A stretch of DNA of 64,000 nt from Kaistella soli (GTDB taxonomy: Bacteria; Bacteroidota; Bacteroidia; Flavobacteriales; Weeksellaceae): positions 434,001 to 498,000 of the forward strand of contig NZ_JAHOPF010000003.1 of NCBI RefSeq assembly GCF_019038595.1, read 5' to 3'. This document shows positions 35,625-44,994 of the stretch, one piece after another. How positions within the stretch are numbered: position 1 is the first letter of the stretch; every line of letters begins with the position of its first letter. A program made the position numbers and the translations under genes. The notes under the pieces are model-generated. The model was not told where the DNA came from, ran no database searches, and worked only from the letters and a program-made list of their open reading frames with translations.

Positions 35625-36285
35625 CCTTAAAACATAAACTTACCTATGGTTAAATCACCCATTAAAATACGGTGTTTTAACCCTCTTTTTTAGCGACCTA
35701 TAAAAATCATATAGGAATTTTTTATAAAAAATTTATCCTGATAGGTATGTTAAAAATATAAGTTTACATTAGAGATTTCCGGTGAACGGAAAGCTGCTCT
35801 GCCCTTTAAAAGACTGCGATTTTTATAAAAACTCCTCAGCTGGTTTAGGACTGAGGAGGATTAATTCGGAGCATTATCTTCTTTCCAGCATTTGTGTTAT
35901 GAGTCGGTTTTTGACTTTGGTGCTCCGTTGTTAAGGGTGGCAAAAATACATGCTGTTTATTTAAAAGCCAAAACAGAGCGGGGGACAAATGGGGGACAAA
36001 TAGGGGACAGATGTTTTGGTGTTATTTATATGTCTTAAAATGAGATACTTAAAGATGATGCAGACTGCAGATTTAGTTTCAAAATTGCTAGAGATATTGT
36101 TTTGGTTTATTCAGAGATTAACAAAAAATACATTTAAAATATTGTTTTTAGTATATTACTTTTAGGATTAACATACTTTTCTCAGCGGTTTTTATTTGAT
36201 GATCTCTTTATTTTTAGTATTTTTCACAAATTATCAGTTTAACACGAAAAATGATGTTTAATTAATTTTTTTTCAAATGAAGTGA
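35625..36285. other. 0.66-kb intergenic region between paralog operon and regulator
   Basis: No convincing gene. From left to right it holds a hairpin CTCCTCAG/CTGAGGAG near 35828-35855, a stretch resembling a decayed paralog start (minus-strand AACACAAATGCTGGAAAG near 35895), an 11-bp triple repeat at 35981-36013, and AT-rich DNA with a repeated TTTTTAGTAT. The size and content suggest a regulatory region plus gene debris. Confidence 0.5.
35981..36013 (+). repeat. Three 11-bp direct repeats GGGGACAAATG
   Basis: Head-to-tail copies start at 35981, 35992 and 36003: GGGGACAAATG, GGGGACAAATA and GGGGACAGATG. The 11-bp period is about one helical turn, which would put the copies on the same face of DNA, as expected for a cooperative protein-binding site. 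It lies about 380 bp from the paralog operon start and 270 bp from the regulator gene. Confidence 0.7.
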
Positions 36286-38013
36286 ATGAAAAAACTCTAT
36301 TTTCTTTTCCTCTTTTCAGTTTCATTTCCACAGAATTTTTTTGCGCAGATTCATCTGAATGCATTAAAAAATGACGTGCATGGATGGGAAAATATAATCA
36401 GTCAGAAAACCGGCTTCAATCAGGATACCGCTGCACTGAAACGCCATCTGAAACCTCTGATCTTAAGCAAAGCGAAAGAGCATCACATTCTGTATCATGC
36501 GTTGCTTGCCAACGGTTATGCAGAGGCGTTTGACGGACTTAATAAAAAAAGTGAGTTTTACTTTACGCAGTCAGTCAATGATGCCGAAAAATCAAAAAAA
36601 TTACCGCTGCAAATCTGGACTCAGATTAATTACGCGAGATATCTTTACAAATTTCGTGAGATGACCCGTGCATTGCCGCTTATTATGAATGCTGCCGCAG
36701 AAATTGAGCAAATGGAAGCCGGTAAAATTCTATTTCCAGGCAAGTCTTTTAAAACCATTGGTTATTATATGGGAACCATCGGAGACAATGAGGAAGCGAT
36801 TAATTACTTAAAAAAAGCGAGGCAAACCTCAACACCAAATACCAGCGAGTATGCCGAAATATTAGATAATATCGGGCTGTATTACTATGATTTGCAGGAT
36901 ATCAATAATGCCCAAAACTATTTCGACCAGGCATCAGTAATGTCGGAAAAGATTGGAGACCAGATAAGGTATGCAAAAACACTTGGAAATTTAGCTTTAA
37001 TTGAAGAAGCAAAAGGTAATTATGAGTCTGCCATACAACTGGTGAAAAAGGATATTGAAATTTCTGAGCAGTATAAAGCAGATCAGAATTCGATGTTTGC
37101 CAATACACTTTTAGCCAGATTTCAACTCAAAGACAATAATCTTAAAGAGGCAGAAGCGGCCATCGGTAAAGCAGAAAAAACCGCCGCTTCAAAACCTTAT
37201 TTTAAAACTTCCGAACTGGAAATTTTGAAACTGAAATTAGAGATTTACAGCAAACAGAGCAGATCGGGTGAAGAACTGGAAGCAAGAAGAAGAATTACAG
37301 TGCTGGAAGATTCCCTGAAAAAAACTGACGGTGATCTTCCTTTAAGTAATGCGAATCTGATGGCGCAGAAAACCAAATACCTTCAGAACATCCGGAAAAC
37401 CGAAGATGAACTCCGCCGGGAATCCTCGATGAAAAAACTGGCAGTAGGTCTCGCGGGATTTCTGATGCTTATTGCAGTCGTGGTTTATATTAAAGGTAAG
37501 CGAAAAGAGAAAAAACGGCAGGTGATGTATGATATAAAAATTGCCGATCACGAAAAGGAAAAAGCAGGATACGAAAGAAAGCTTTCAGAAGCTCATGAGA
37601 CGCTTCAGGCTCAGGTAGAATATCTGAGAAATAAAAATAACCGGATTCAGCAGTTGAATACGGAAATTGAAGAAATAAAAAATTCCACGTCCTCATATAT
37701 TGAAGACGAAAAAGGGAAGCTTCATGATCTTTTGCAGTCGCATCTAATGACCGAAGAGAATTGGCTTATGTTCCGCCGTGAATTTCAGAAAGAATATCCG
37801 GAATTTTACCAAACGCTGAAAACTGAGTTTCCTGAAATTACCACTGCGAATTTACGGATCATTCTCCTGCAGAAAATGGGTTTCAGCACTTCAGAAATTT
37901 CAGGACTTCTCGGCATTACTCAGGATGCTGTGAAAAAATCACGGCAGCGTCTGAAGCGGAAGCTTGGTGATAAATATGACCAGCTTTTTACAATTGTTTT
38001 CTCGGAATCTTAA
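36286..38013 (+). CDS. Membrane-anchored TPR regulator with C-terminal HTH
   Basis: A 575-residue protein: signal sequence (about 1-20), periplasmic TPR-type helical repeats (about 100-330, e.g. YAEILDNIGLYYYDLQDINNA-like units), one transmembrane helix (about 385-404), a long coiled coil (about 405-480), and a C-terminal LuxR/sigma-4-like helix-turn-helix (about 518-565, FSTSEISGLLGITQDAVKKS). This layout recurs in Bacteroidota one-component sensors with DNA-binding domain inside and sensor outside. No kinase or receiver domain. It faces the three-paralog operon across the phased repeat. Confidence 0.82.
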   Translation: MKKLYFLFLFSVSFPQNFFAQIHLNALKNDVHGWENIISQKTGFNQDTAALKRHLKPLILSKAKEHHILYHALLANGYAEAFDGLNKKSEFYFTQSVNDAEKSKKLPLQIWTQINYARYLYKFREMTRALPLIMNAAAEIEQMEAGKILFPGKSFKTIGYYMGTIGDNEEAINYLKKARQTSTPNTSEYAEILDNIGLYYYDLQDINNAQNYFDQASVMSEKIGDQIRYAKTLGNLALIEEAKGNYESAIQLVKKDIEISEQYKADQNSMFANTLLARFQLKDNNLKEAEAAIGKAEKTAASKPYFKTSELEILKLKLEIYSKQSRSGEELEARRRITVLEDSLKKTDGDLPLSNANLMAQKTKYLQNIRKTEDELRRESSMKKLAVGLAGFLMLIAVVVYIKGKRKEKKRQVMYDIKIADHEKEKAGYERKLSEAHETLQAQVEYLRNKNNRIQQLNTEIEEIKNSTSSYIEDEKGKLHDLLQSHLMTEENWLMFRREFQKEYPEFYQTLKTEFPEITTANLRIILLQKMGFSTSEISGLLGITQDAVKKSRQRLKRKLGDKYDQLFTIVFSES

Positions 38014-38021
38014 AACTAAAA

Positions 38022-38050
38022 AAACGCTTCGGAATTTCTCCAAAGCGTTT
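38022..38050. terminator. Bidirectional terminator
   Basis: Eight-bp stem AAACGCTT/AAGCGTTT (38022-38029, 38043-38050) between the convergent regulator and ahcY. Confidence 0.7.
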
Positions 38051-38080
38051 CTTATATTGCTAATTACTAATTATTGATGC

Positions 38081-39394
38081 TTAGTATCTGTAATATTCAG
38101 GTTTGAACGGTCCTTCCACTTCCACACCGATATATTTAGCCTGTTCAGGTGAAAGCGTTTCCAGTTCTACTCCTAATTTTTTAAGGTGTAAAGCCGCTAC
38201 TTTCTCATCAAGATGTTTAGGCAAAGTATATACTTCGTTTTTGTAAGCTGCAGCGTTGGTCCACAGTTCGATCTGAGCCAAAGTCTGGTTGCTGAATGAA
38301 TTACTCATTACGAAACTCGGGTGTCCTGTTGCGCATCCAAGGTTCACCAAACGGCCTTCTGCAAGAATAATAATTTCTTTACCGTCGATATTGTAAACAT
38401 CAACCTGTGGTTTTACTTCGTATTTAGTATCGCCGTAGTTTTCGTTTAACCATGCCATATCGATTTCGTTATCGAAGTGACCGATGTTACATACGATGGT
38501 CTTATCTTTCATTTTTTTGAAGTCACCGGCTTTTACAATATTGAAGTTACCTGTCGTGGTAATGATGATGTCAGCATTTTCAACCACTGAATCCAGTCTT
38601 TTTACTTCGTAACCTTCCATTGCTGCCTGAAGCGCACAGATTGGATCAACCTCAGTTACCGTAACAATAGAACCGGCACCTCTGAAAGAAGCTGCCGTAC
38701 CTTTTCCTACATCTCCGTATCCGCAAACAACCACTCTTTTACCTGCTAACATGATATCTGTAGCTCTTCTGATGGCATCTACCGCAGATTCTCTACAACC
38801 GTATTTGTTATCGAATTTAGATTTGGTTACCGAATCGTTAACGTTAATTGCAGGCATTACCAAAGTACCGTTGGCCATTCTTTCGTATAAACGGTGAACA
38901 CCGGTTGTTGTTTCTTCTGAAAGTCCTTTAATACCGGCTGTTAATTCAGGATATTTGTCGAAAACCAAATTGGTTAAATCGCCACCGTCATCCAGAATCA
39001 GATTCAGAGGTTTTCTGTTTTCACCGAAAAATACGGTTTGCTCGATACACCATTCGAATTCTTCTTCATTCATTCCTTTCCATGCATACACCGGAATTCC
39101 GGCAGCAGCAATAGCAGCAGCAGCGTGATCCTGAGTAGAGAAAATATTACATGAAGACCAGGTAACATCAGCTCCAAGTGCCACCAAAGTTTCAATAAGA
39201 ACCGCCGTCTGAATTGTCATGTGAAGACAACCGGCAATTCTTGCTCCCTTCAAAGGTTGAGACGGCCCGTATTCTTCACGGATTGCCATTAAACCCGGCA
39301 TTTCCGCTTCGGCCAGATTTATTTCTTTTCTGCCCCATTCGGCAAGGGAGATGTCCTTTACTTTGTAAGGAACGTATTGTGTTGTTGTGTCCAT
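38081..39394 (-). CDS. ahcY: S-adenosylhomocysteine hydrolase
   Basis: NAD-dependent SAH hydrolase, which removes the product inhibitor of methylations. 437 residues, complete: [26 protein letters not shown]-binding [34 protein letters not shown] and the C-terminal Lys/Tyr motif FKPEYYRY. The N-terminal start [21 protein letters not shown] is in the expected place. It has its own promoter, divergent from the DUF2130 gene. Confidence 0.97.
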   Translation of the reverse strand: MDTTTQYVPYKVKDISLAEWGRKEINLAEAEMPGLMAIREEYGPSQPLKGARIAGCLHMTIQTAVLIETLVALGADVTWSSCNIFSTQDHAAAAIAAAGIPVYAWKGMNEEEFEWCIEQTVFFGENRKPLNLILDDGGDLTNLVFDKYPELTAGIKGLSEETTTGVHRLYERMANGTLVMPAINVNDSVTKSKFDNKYGCRESAVDAIRRATDIMLAGKRVVVCGYGDVGKGTAASFRGAGSIVTVTEVDPICALQAAMEGYEVKRLDSVVENADIIITTTGNFNIVKAGDFKKMKDKTIVCNIGHFDNEIDMAWLNENYGDTKYEVKPQVDVYNIDGKEIIILAEGRLVNLGCATGHPSFVMSNSFSNQTLAQIELWTNAAAYKNEVYTLPKHLDEKVAALHLKKLGVELETLSPEQAKYIGVEVEGPFKPEYYRY

Positions 39395-39412
39395 TTAATT
39401 GAAAAATTTTTG

Positions 39413-39443
39413 CAAAATTACGCAATTTTATTCTGAATGTCAA
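39413..39443 (-). promoter_or_regulatory. ahcY promoter
   Basis: Minus strand TTG, 20 nt, TAATTTTG (39420-39413), 18 nt before the ahcY ATG: very close to the consensus. Confidence 0.7.
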
Positions 39444-39581
39444 AAAGCTTTCCTGATGCTTTCCGGGCTGCCTGATGAAAGCGTTCCCTGATTTTTTTTC
39501 TGAGTAAAAAATGAAAATTTTCGGAGCGTATTTAGCTTTCCGCTTTACGGTTCCCCTTTTTTTCCTTTCATTTGCTCTTTG

Positions 39582-39589
39582 TATATTTG
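39582..39589 (+). promoter_or_regulatory. DUF2130 gene -7 box
   Basis: TATATTTG, exact TAnnTTTG, 34 nt before the ATG. Confidence 0.5.
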
Positions 39590-39623
39590 AGTTTCTCATT
39601 AAATATCTCAAAGTTTAAATCCT

Positions 39624-40901
39624 ATGAACGAAATTATTTGCCCCAACTGTCAAAAAGCTTTTAAGATTGATGAAGCCGGTTTTGCCGATATCCTGAAACA
39701 GGTTCGCGATCATCAGTTTGAGGAAGAAATACAAAGCAGACTGCATCTTGCCGAAAAGGAAAAGGAAAGTGCAGTAAAGCTTGCTGAAGCGAATGTCCGA
39801 TTTTCTTTACAGGAAGATCTTGCGAAAAAGGATCAGGAACTGGTAGAGCTGAAAGCAAAAAATGACTGTGATCTGGCGGAGCATCTGGCAAGGAAAGAAG
39901 CCGAGATCGCGAAAATGAAATCGAAAATTGAAAATGCCGAAATTGAGAAAAAACTCACCGTCACAGAAGCTTTACAGAAAATAGAAAAAGAACGGGACGA
40001 GCTGGCGTACGAGTTGAAAAATAAAGAAAATGAAAAGCAATTACTGGCAAATTCTCTGAAGGAAAAGTTTTCAGCCGAACTCAGGTCCAAAGATGAAATC
40101 ATCAGATTTAAAGATGAAGAAATTGCCCTGCGAAAGGATATGAAGCTCAAACTGTCCACCAAGATGATTGGCGAAACACTGGAACAGCACTGCGAGACCG
40201 AATTCAACAAGATACGTGCTACCGCTTTTCAGAAGGCTTATTTCGAAAAAGACAACGATTCAAGATCAGGCAGCAAGGGAGATTATATTTATCGCGAAAC
40301 AGACGACGAAGGGAACGAAATCATTTCCATCATGTTTGAAATGAAAAATGAAGGCGACGAAACGGCAACCAAAAAGAGAAATGAAGATTTTATAAAAGAA
40401 CTGGACAAAGACCGTACAGAGAAAAAATGCGAATATGCAGTTCTCGTTACACTCCTGGAAGCGGAAAACGAGCTCTACAATGGAGGAATCGTTGATGTTT
40501 CTCACAAATACAATAAAATGTATATCATCCGGCCTCAGTTTTTCATCCCCATTATTACGCTTCTACGAAACGCTGCACTGAATTCAATGAAATTCAAAGC
40601 AGAACTTAATATGATAAAAAACCAAAATGTTGATATCACGAATTTCGAGGATAACATCAACAAATTCAAAGAAGGTTTTGCGAAAAATTATGAGTTAGCA
40701 AGCCGCAAGTTCAAAACTGCCATTGATGAGATCGACAAAACAATTGATCATCTTCAGAAGACCAAAGACGCGCTGCTGTCCTCGGAAAACAACCTTCGTT
40801 TGGCAAACAACAAAGCGGAAGATCTCACGATTAAAAAACTTACGCGTGGCAACCCTACAATGACTGCAAAATTTGAGGACCTGAAAAACGACTCCATATA
40901 A
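39624..40901 (+). CDS. DUF2130 coiled-coil protein
   Basis: A 425-residue cytoplasmic protein. A short N-terminal CPNC zinc-ribbon-like start is followed by a long charged coiled coil (about 40-180) and the DUF2130 domain with [30 protein letters not shown] and [11 protein letters not shown]. The domain resembles a restriction-endonuclease-like fold with conserved Asp/Glu and Lys, but its function is not established. It stands alone. Confidence 0.8.
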   Translation: MNEIICPNCQKAFKIDEAGFADILKQVRDHQFEEEIQSRLHLAEKEKESAVKLAEANVRFSLQEDLAKKDQELVELKAKNDCDLAEHLARKEAEIAKMKSKIENAEIEKKLTVTEALQKIEKERDELAYELKNKENEKQLLANSLKEKFSAELRSKDEIIRFKDEEIALRKDMKLKLSTKMIGETLEQHCETEFNKIRATAFQKAYFEKDNDSRSGSKGDYIYRETDDEGNEIISIMFEMKNEGDETATKKRNEDFIKELDKDRTEKKCEYAVLVTLLEAENELYNGGIVDVSHKYNKMYIIRPQFFIPIITLLRNAALNSMKFKAELNMIKNQNVDITNFEDNINKFKEGFAKNYELASRKFKTAIDEIDKTIDHLQKTKDALLSSENNLRLANNKAEDLTIKKLTRGNPTMTAKFEDLKNDSI

Positions 40902-40946
40902 ATCTATTTCAGGTTTGTCAGAATATTCCGGTGTTTAAATAATTAG

Positions 40947-40954
40947 TAATTTTG
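40947..40954 (+). promoter_or_regulatory. Phosphopantetheinyl transferase gene -7 box
   Basis: TAATTTTG, exact consensus, 32 nt before the ATG. Confidence 0.5.
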
Positions 40955-40986
40955 TCCGCAGACGACTAAAAATCTGCATTTTAAAT

Positions 40987-41598
40987 ATGCCACTTTACCG
41001 CGATTTTTCGGATGATAACGCTACCATTCTTCTTTGGAAGTATGATGAGAAGGAAGTGCTGGATCCGGAAGTTTTGCTTGAAGAAGAGAATTATGACAGA
41101 ATTAAAGAATATCACCCCACCAAGCTGAAGGAGCTTCTTCTGGTGAGAAAAATTCTGAAATCGGTTCTGCCCGGCCACAAAATTCTGTATAACGAAAGGG
41201 AACCTTATCTTTTTCCGAATGATTTTGAGATTTCCATTACGCATTCATTTCCATACGCGGCTTTGGCGATTTCTAAAAATAAAGTAGGAATCGATATTGA
41301 ACCTTTTAATCCGAAGATTCTTAGAATTAAGCATAAATTTCTGCATGAGGAGGAAGCCGGATTCATCGAAAAAAAGAAAGAAACCGCTTACCTCACGGTC
41401 ATTTGGTCGCTGAAGGAAAGTTTATATAAAATTCACCACTCTAATTACTGGTCGCTGAAGAAACATTACGAAGTAAAACCTTTCAGTCTTGATTTTCCAT
41501 TTAATATCATGTGCAGGGTTCATGATGACAATGTTTCAGACTTGTATAAAGCCCGTGTCGAATTTTTTGAAAACTATTGTTTAACGGTTGTCGACTGA
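40987..41598 (+). CDS. 4'-phosphopantetheinyl transferase superfamily protein
   Basis: A 203-residue Sfp/AcpS-superfamily protein. The signature GIDIE (about 101-105) and WSLKESLYK (about 140-148) carry the Mg- and CoA-binding residues that move phosphopantetheine from CoA to a carrier protein. Its carrier protein is not in the window. Its 3' end overlaps the convergent FUSC gene by 25 bp. Confidence 0.82.
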   Translation: MPLYRDFSDDNATILLWKYDEKEVLDPEVLLEEENYDRIKEYHPTKLKELLLVRKILKSVLPGHKILYNEREPYLFPNDFEISITHSFPYAALAISKNKVGIDIEPFNPKILRIKHKFLHEEEAGFIEKKKETAYLTVIWSLKESLYKIHHSNYWSLKKHYEVKPFSLDFPFNIMCRVHDDNVSDLYKARVEFFENYCLTVVD

Positions 41599-43835
41599 GC
41601 TTCGGGCTCCAATTTTTCTGCGCCTTTCCGCTGTTCTTTGGCCACATCGTAAATGAGTTCCAGAATTTCTCTTAAGTTTTTCAGCTCAGTTAAGCGGGTA
41701 ATTCTGTTCGGATCGCGGCGGTTGGAAATTTCATTTTCAGTAATTTCTCTTTTCCTTTTCTCTAACAGTTTCCCAATGGAATCTTCCGGTTTTAAATTGC
41801 TTTCTTCTACAATATTCCGGTTAAATTTTTTCTGTTCCAAAATTAAACTGGTTCTCAGTAACTCGGCTGATATTTTACGGTTCCAGCTGTCGAAATCAAT
41901 TTCCGGATAGTCTTTTGCGGATTTGGAGTACTGAGAAAATGACGCAATATAAGCCGTAATCAGGTGACCGGTATTCACGAACTGCTGTACGAGTTCCATT
42001 TTTTTCTGTTGATTTTTCGGATCCGAAATCATCCGCTGGAAATTATCGGAAAGGTTGGCCAAATTAATGATCGCATCTTTTCTTTTAAGCTTATAATCCT
42101 GAATACCGATGCTTTGGTCTTTAAAAAAATCCATAGCAGCTTTGAAATATCTCAGGTTACTTTTTGACGATTTCTTCATGAAATCCACATTATGGGTATG
42201 TTCCCAAACGGGCAGAACAAAGTAGGAAACCGCAAATGCTACGGCGCCGCCAATGGCTGTATCTAAAATACGGTCGACAAAAATCATGTTGACGTTGCCG
42301 GGATTCAGGAAATTAAAGGTTAAGAAAATATAAATCGTCATAAAAAATACCGCCCAGAAATAGTTTGCCTTCAGAAAGGTGAAACAGAGAATCATGCTCA
42401 TCAGAAGCATCGCGAAAAGAACAGTATTACTCGCTACCAGGTAAAGTATGCCGTAAGCCAGAATTGCGCCGGCAATGGTGCCGAACAGCCGCAGGAGGTT
42501 TCGGTGTTTGGTGGTAGAGTAGGCGGGTTTCAGAATAGCGAGAACCGTTATCAATATCCAGTACGAGTGTCCGATTCCCAGGAAATTGAATTTCGAGATC
42601 AGATAACCGATAAGCAAAGCCAGGGTAATCCGGATGGAATGCCGGAAATGACTTGATTTCAGAGAGATGTTGTTCAGTAATACATTGATGTTCAGTTTCT
42701 CATCGTTGGTAACGAACTTGTCAAAATCCAAACCTGTGGAAAGACTTTTTGCGAGTTTCAGATCCTGAGTGAAGACTTTGTAGATGGTCTTTACTTCATC
42801 GGTAATATCGGCAACTCTTACCAGAATCAGCCTCATAATCATGAAGTTTTCCAGCGTGTCCGGATTCAGTTTTTGGTTGCGAAGATCGAAATATTCCTCA
42901 AAAAGCATGTCGAGTTCATCATCGATATTTCTTAAAGATTTAGCTTTCGTTCCGCTTTGCAGCCCAATGCCAATATTGCTGAGTTCCTCTGCAAGTTTGG
43001 CTAAATAATCGCTCACCGACTGCAGGAAACCCGTATCCCCAAAGCTTTCCTGAATTTTCATGTAATCGCTTTCCGAAGTCATGAGTTTTTCGTGAAGATC
43101 AAGCGAGTTCAGAAACATCAGCATCAGCAGACGGCTCGTAGTTGTGGATTCATTGACGATTTTTCTCGTTTTGAAAACCGTTTCCCGGGTGTCTTCCTGT
43201 AAATTTTTTATTTTTACCTGCTGGGCAATAACTTCTGAGTATAGAGCCTGAAAATCCGGTTCATTAAGGTAGAATTTGGATTTGATTTTAAGATATTCCG
43301 CAAGCTCCAGATAGTTTTCACCGATCATCTGTCCGGCCAGTTTATAAGGCTGAATCTTTGACACAACGAGGAAAACAAGCAGGTAACACACAGAGCCACC
43401 CAAAAAAATAAGGGAATTTTTAACGAGATTTCCGCCGCTGAGGTGGCCGTCGATGAAAATGGCCATCACGACCAGGGAAAGCGAACCTACTGCCGCAAGC
43501 CTTTGTCCATAAACGCCAATCATGGAGAAAAATATCCCGAAAAAAATAATTTCAAAAAATATGACGGGCGGAAAATCTTTTAAAAACGTCGCAACAACCG
43601 AGACGGTAAAAAAGCAGATGATTGCCAAAATAAGCGAATTGCGACGGCGGGTAAAAGGGCCGGGCTGATCGGTAAGTCCCACAAAACTGGTTGCCAGAGG
43701 AAAAAGAAAATATTCTTTCAGCAGACCGAAATGTGCCAAAATAATGCTGGGAACTACAATTGCCAAGGTAATACGAACTGCCGAGAAAATGTATTGGCTG
43801 GTGGTGAATTTTTTAAATTGTGCGGCATAGTTCAT
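41574..43835 (-). CDS. FUSC/YccS-family inner-membrane protein
   Basis: A 753-residue protein with two similar membrane blocks (about 15-165 and 395-520, each with several hydrophobic helices) separated and followed by large cytoplasmic helical regions, the layout of YccS/FusC-type putative efflux or aromatic-acid exporters. Role of this copy unknown. The promoter-like TAAATTTG ends 4 nt before its ATG. Confidence 0.8.
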   Translation of the reverse strand: MNYAAQFKKFTTSQYIFSAVRITLAIVVPSIILAHFGLLKEYFLFPLATSFVGLTDQPGPFTRRRNSLILAIICFFTVSVVATFLKDFPPVIFFEIIFFGIFFSMIGVYGQRLAAVGSLSLVVMAIFIDGHLSGGNLVKNSLIFLGGSVCYLLVFLVVSKIQPYKLAGQMIGENYLELAEYLKIKSKFYLNEPDFQALYSEVIAQQVKIKNLQEDTRETVFKTRKIVNESTTTSRLLMLMFLNSLDLHEKLMTSESDYMKIQESFGDTGFLQSVSDYLAKLAEELSNIGIGLQSGTKAKSLRNIDDELDMLFEEYFDLRNQKLNPDTLENFMIMRLILVRVADITDEVKTIYKVFTQDLKLAKSLSTGLDFDKFVTNDEKLNINVLLNNISLKSSHFRHSIRITLALLIGYLISKFNFLGIGHSYWILITVLAILKPAYSTTKHRNLLRLFGTIAGAILAYGILYLVASNTVLFAMLLMSMILCFTFLKANYFWAVFFMTIYIFLTFNFLNPGNVNMIFVDRILDTAIGGAVAFAVSYFVLPVWEHTHNVDFMKKSSKSNLRYFKAAMDFFKDQSIGIQDYKLKRKDAIINLANLSDNFQRMISDPKNQQKKMELVQQFVNTGHLITAYIASFSQYSKSAKDYPEIDFDSWNRKISAELLRTSLILEQKKFNRNIVEESNLKPEDSIGKLLEKRKREITENEISNRRDPNRITRLTELKNLREILELIYDVAKEQRKGAEKLEPEAQSTTVKQ

Positions 43836-43839
43836 GTCA

Positions 43840-43847
43840 CAAATTTA
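43840..43847 (-). promoter_or_regulatory. FUSC gene -7 box, 4 nt from the start codon
   Basis: Minus-strand TAAATTTG, then TGAC and the ATG at 43835; same spacing as in the helicase and murF genes. Confidence 0.45.
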
Positions 43848-43863
43848 AGGGTTTATTCTAAGA

Positions 43864-43891
43864 TTAAAGCCCCAATTTCTTGAGGCTTTAA
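43864..43891 (-). terminator. Terminator after the T9SS cargo gene
   Basis: Stem TTAAAGCC/GGCTTTAA (43864-43871, 43884-43891) and a weak T-run on the minus strand; sequence resembles the porV terminator. Confidence 0.5.
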
Positions 43892-43974
43892 TGAATTTTT
43901 ATTAAATAATTTAATAATTCTGTCTAAGCGATTTGTGATCAGTAGTGCTTAATAGTTAAAGTTCAACAGCAGGA

Positions 43975-44754
43975 TTATTTTTTAATGATTTTATGGGATT
44001 GCTGTGTTCCGTCTGCAAAAATAAAATTTGCAATATAATTTCCCGATTTTAATTTTGAAACATCTATTGAAACTGATGGCTTATTAACAGATTTCACCAT
44101 TTTACCACTGATATCTGTAATCACTATTTTTACCACATTTTTAGAATCCGTAAGATGAATAAAATCCTGAACCGGATTAGGATAAACAGAGATCTGATTT
44201 TTAGAAGCGCTGTTTACAGCCAGTGTCGGTGCAGATTGGGAAATTGCCAGTTCATCTACCACAATGTAAAAATCTCCGCTTACATAAGTCCCGGTAATTT
44301 TTAATTTAAAATTTTTGCCTGCAGGAACGATGTCCTGTTCTATGCTTTTTGTATACGTTTGGCAAAACTGCTCATTAGTTTTAAGATCGAAAGTTTCCAG
44401 CAGCTGATAAACGCCGTTATCTACTGAATATTCTACTTTAAGAATACCGTCTACCGTTGCAGTTGTCCCAAGGCGAGGATGTTTGTATTTGAAGGTAATA
44501 TTAAGTTTTCCGCCGTTAGAGCTGTTTGAGGTATAAATAATTGTGTTCTTAGTATTAGAGCTTGCACTCCAGAAGTTTTTGGACAATGCTTTCCCAGTGC
44601 AGCCAGAAGGGGTGCCGGAACTGAAAAAACCATCAACAGTGAAACCTTTAGTAATATCTGGCGTGCTTTCAAAAGATTCGGTAACAGAAATTTGTGCAGA
44701 TGCAAAACTTAAGCCTGCCAATGCTAAAGAACATAGAATTTTCTTCATAATCAT
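43975..44754 (-). CDS. Secreted protein with T9SS type A sorting domain
   Basis: A 259-residue protein: signal peptide to about FASAQ (residue 21), a beta-sandwich-like region (about 22-185) and a C-terminal T9SS type A domain (about 188-259) with ISVYPNPVQDFIHL, KIVITDISGKMVKSV and a final IIKK. The CTD directs export through the type IX machine. The middle has no recognised enzymatic motif. Starts 44754 and 44748 (ATG, two codons apart) are both possible. It lies next to porV/porU, which supports it being a T9SS client. Confidence 0.8.
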   Translation of the reverse strand: MIMKKILCSLALAGLSFASAQISVTESFESTPDITKGFTVDGFFSSGTPSGCTGKALSKNFWSASSNTKNTIIYTSNSSNGGKLNITFKYKHPRLGTTATVDGILKVEYSVDNGVYQLLETFDLKTNEQFCQTYTKSIEQDIVPAGKNFKLKITGTYVSGDFYIVVDELAISQSAPTLAVNSASKNQISVYPNPVQDFIHLTDSKNVVKIVITDISGKMVKSVNKPSVSIDVSKLKSGNYIANFIFADGTQQSHKIIKK

Positions 44755-44943
44755 ATAATTTAATATTAAAGGGCTGCAAGATTAAGGATTTTATCCTGTT
44801 TATAAAAATTTTTTGAATATTAAATACTGAAATACCGTTTAAAATACGGGATTCTATGGCTTTTTCTCTTTTAAGTGATTTCCATGAATATAAGTTTATT
44901 GAAGAAGCGGATTTCTTCCGTAAAGCATATTCAAATACATTCA

Positions 44944-44971
44944 ATAAAAAAGCCTCAATTTCTTGAGGCTT
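44944..44971 (-). terminator. Terminator after porV
   Basis: Perfect nine-bp stem AAGCCTCAA/TTGAGGCTT (44950-44958, 44963-44971) with U-run on the minus strand. Confidence 0.75.
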
Positions 44972-44994
44972 TGAGTATTTATAATTAAATATTC

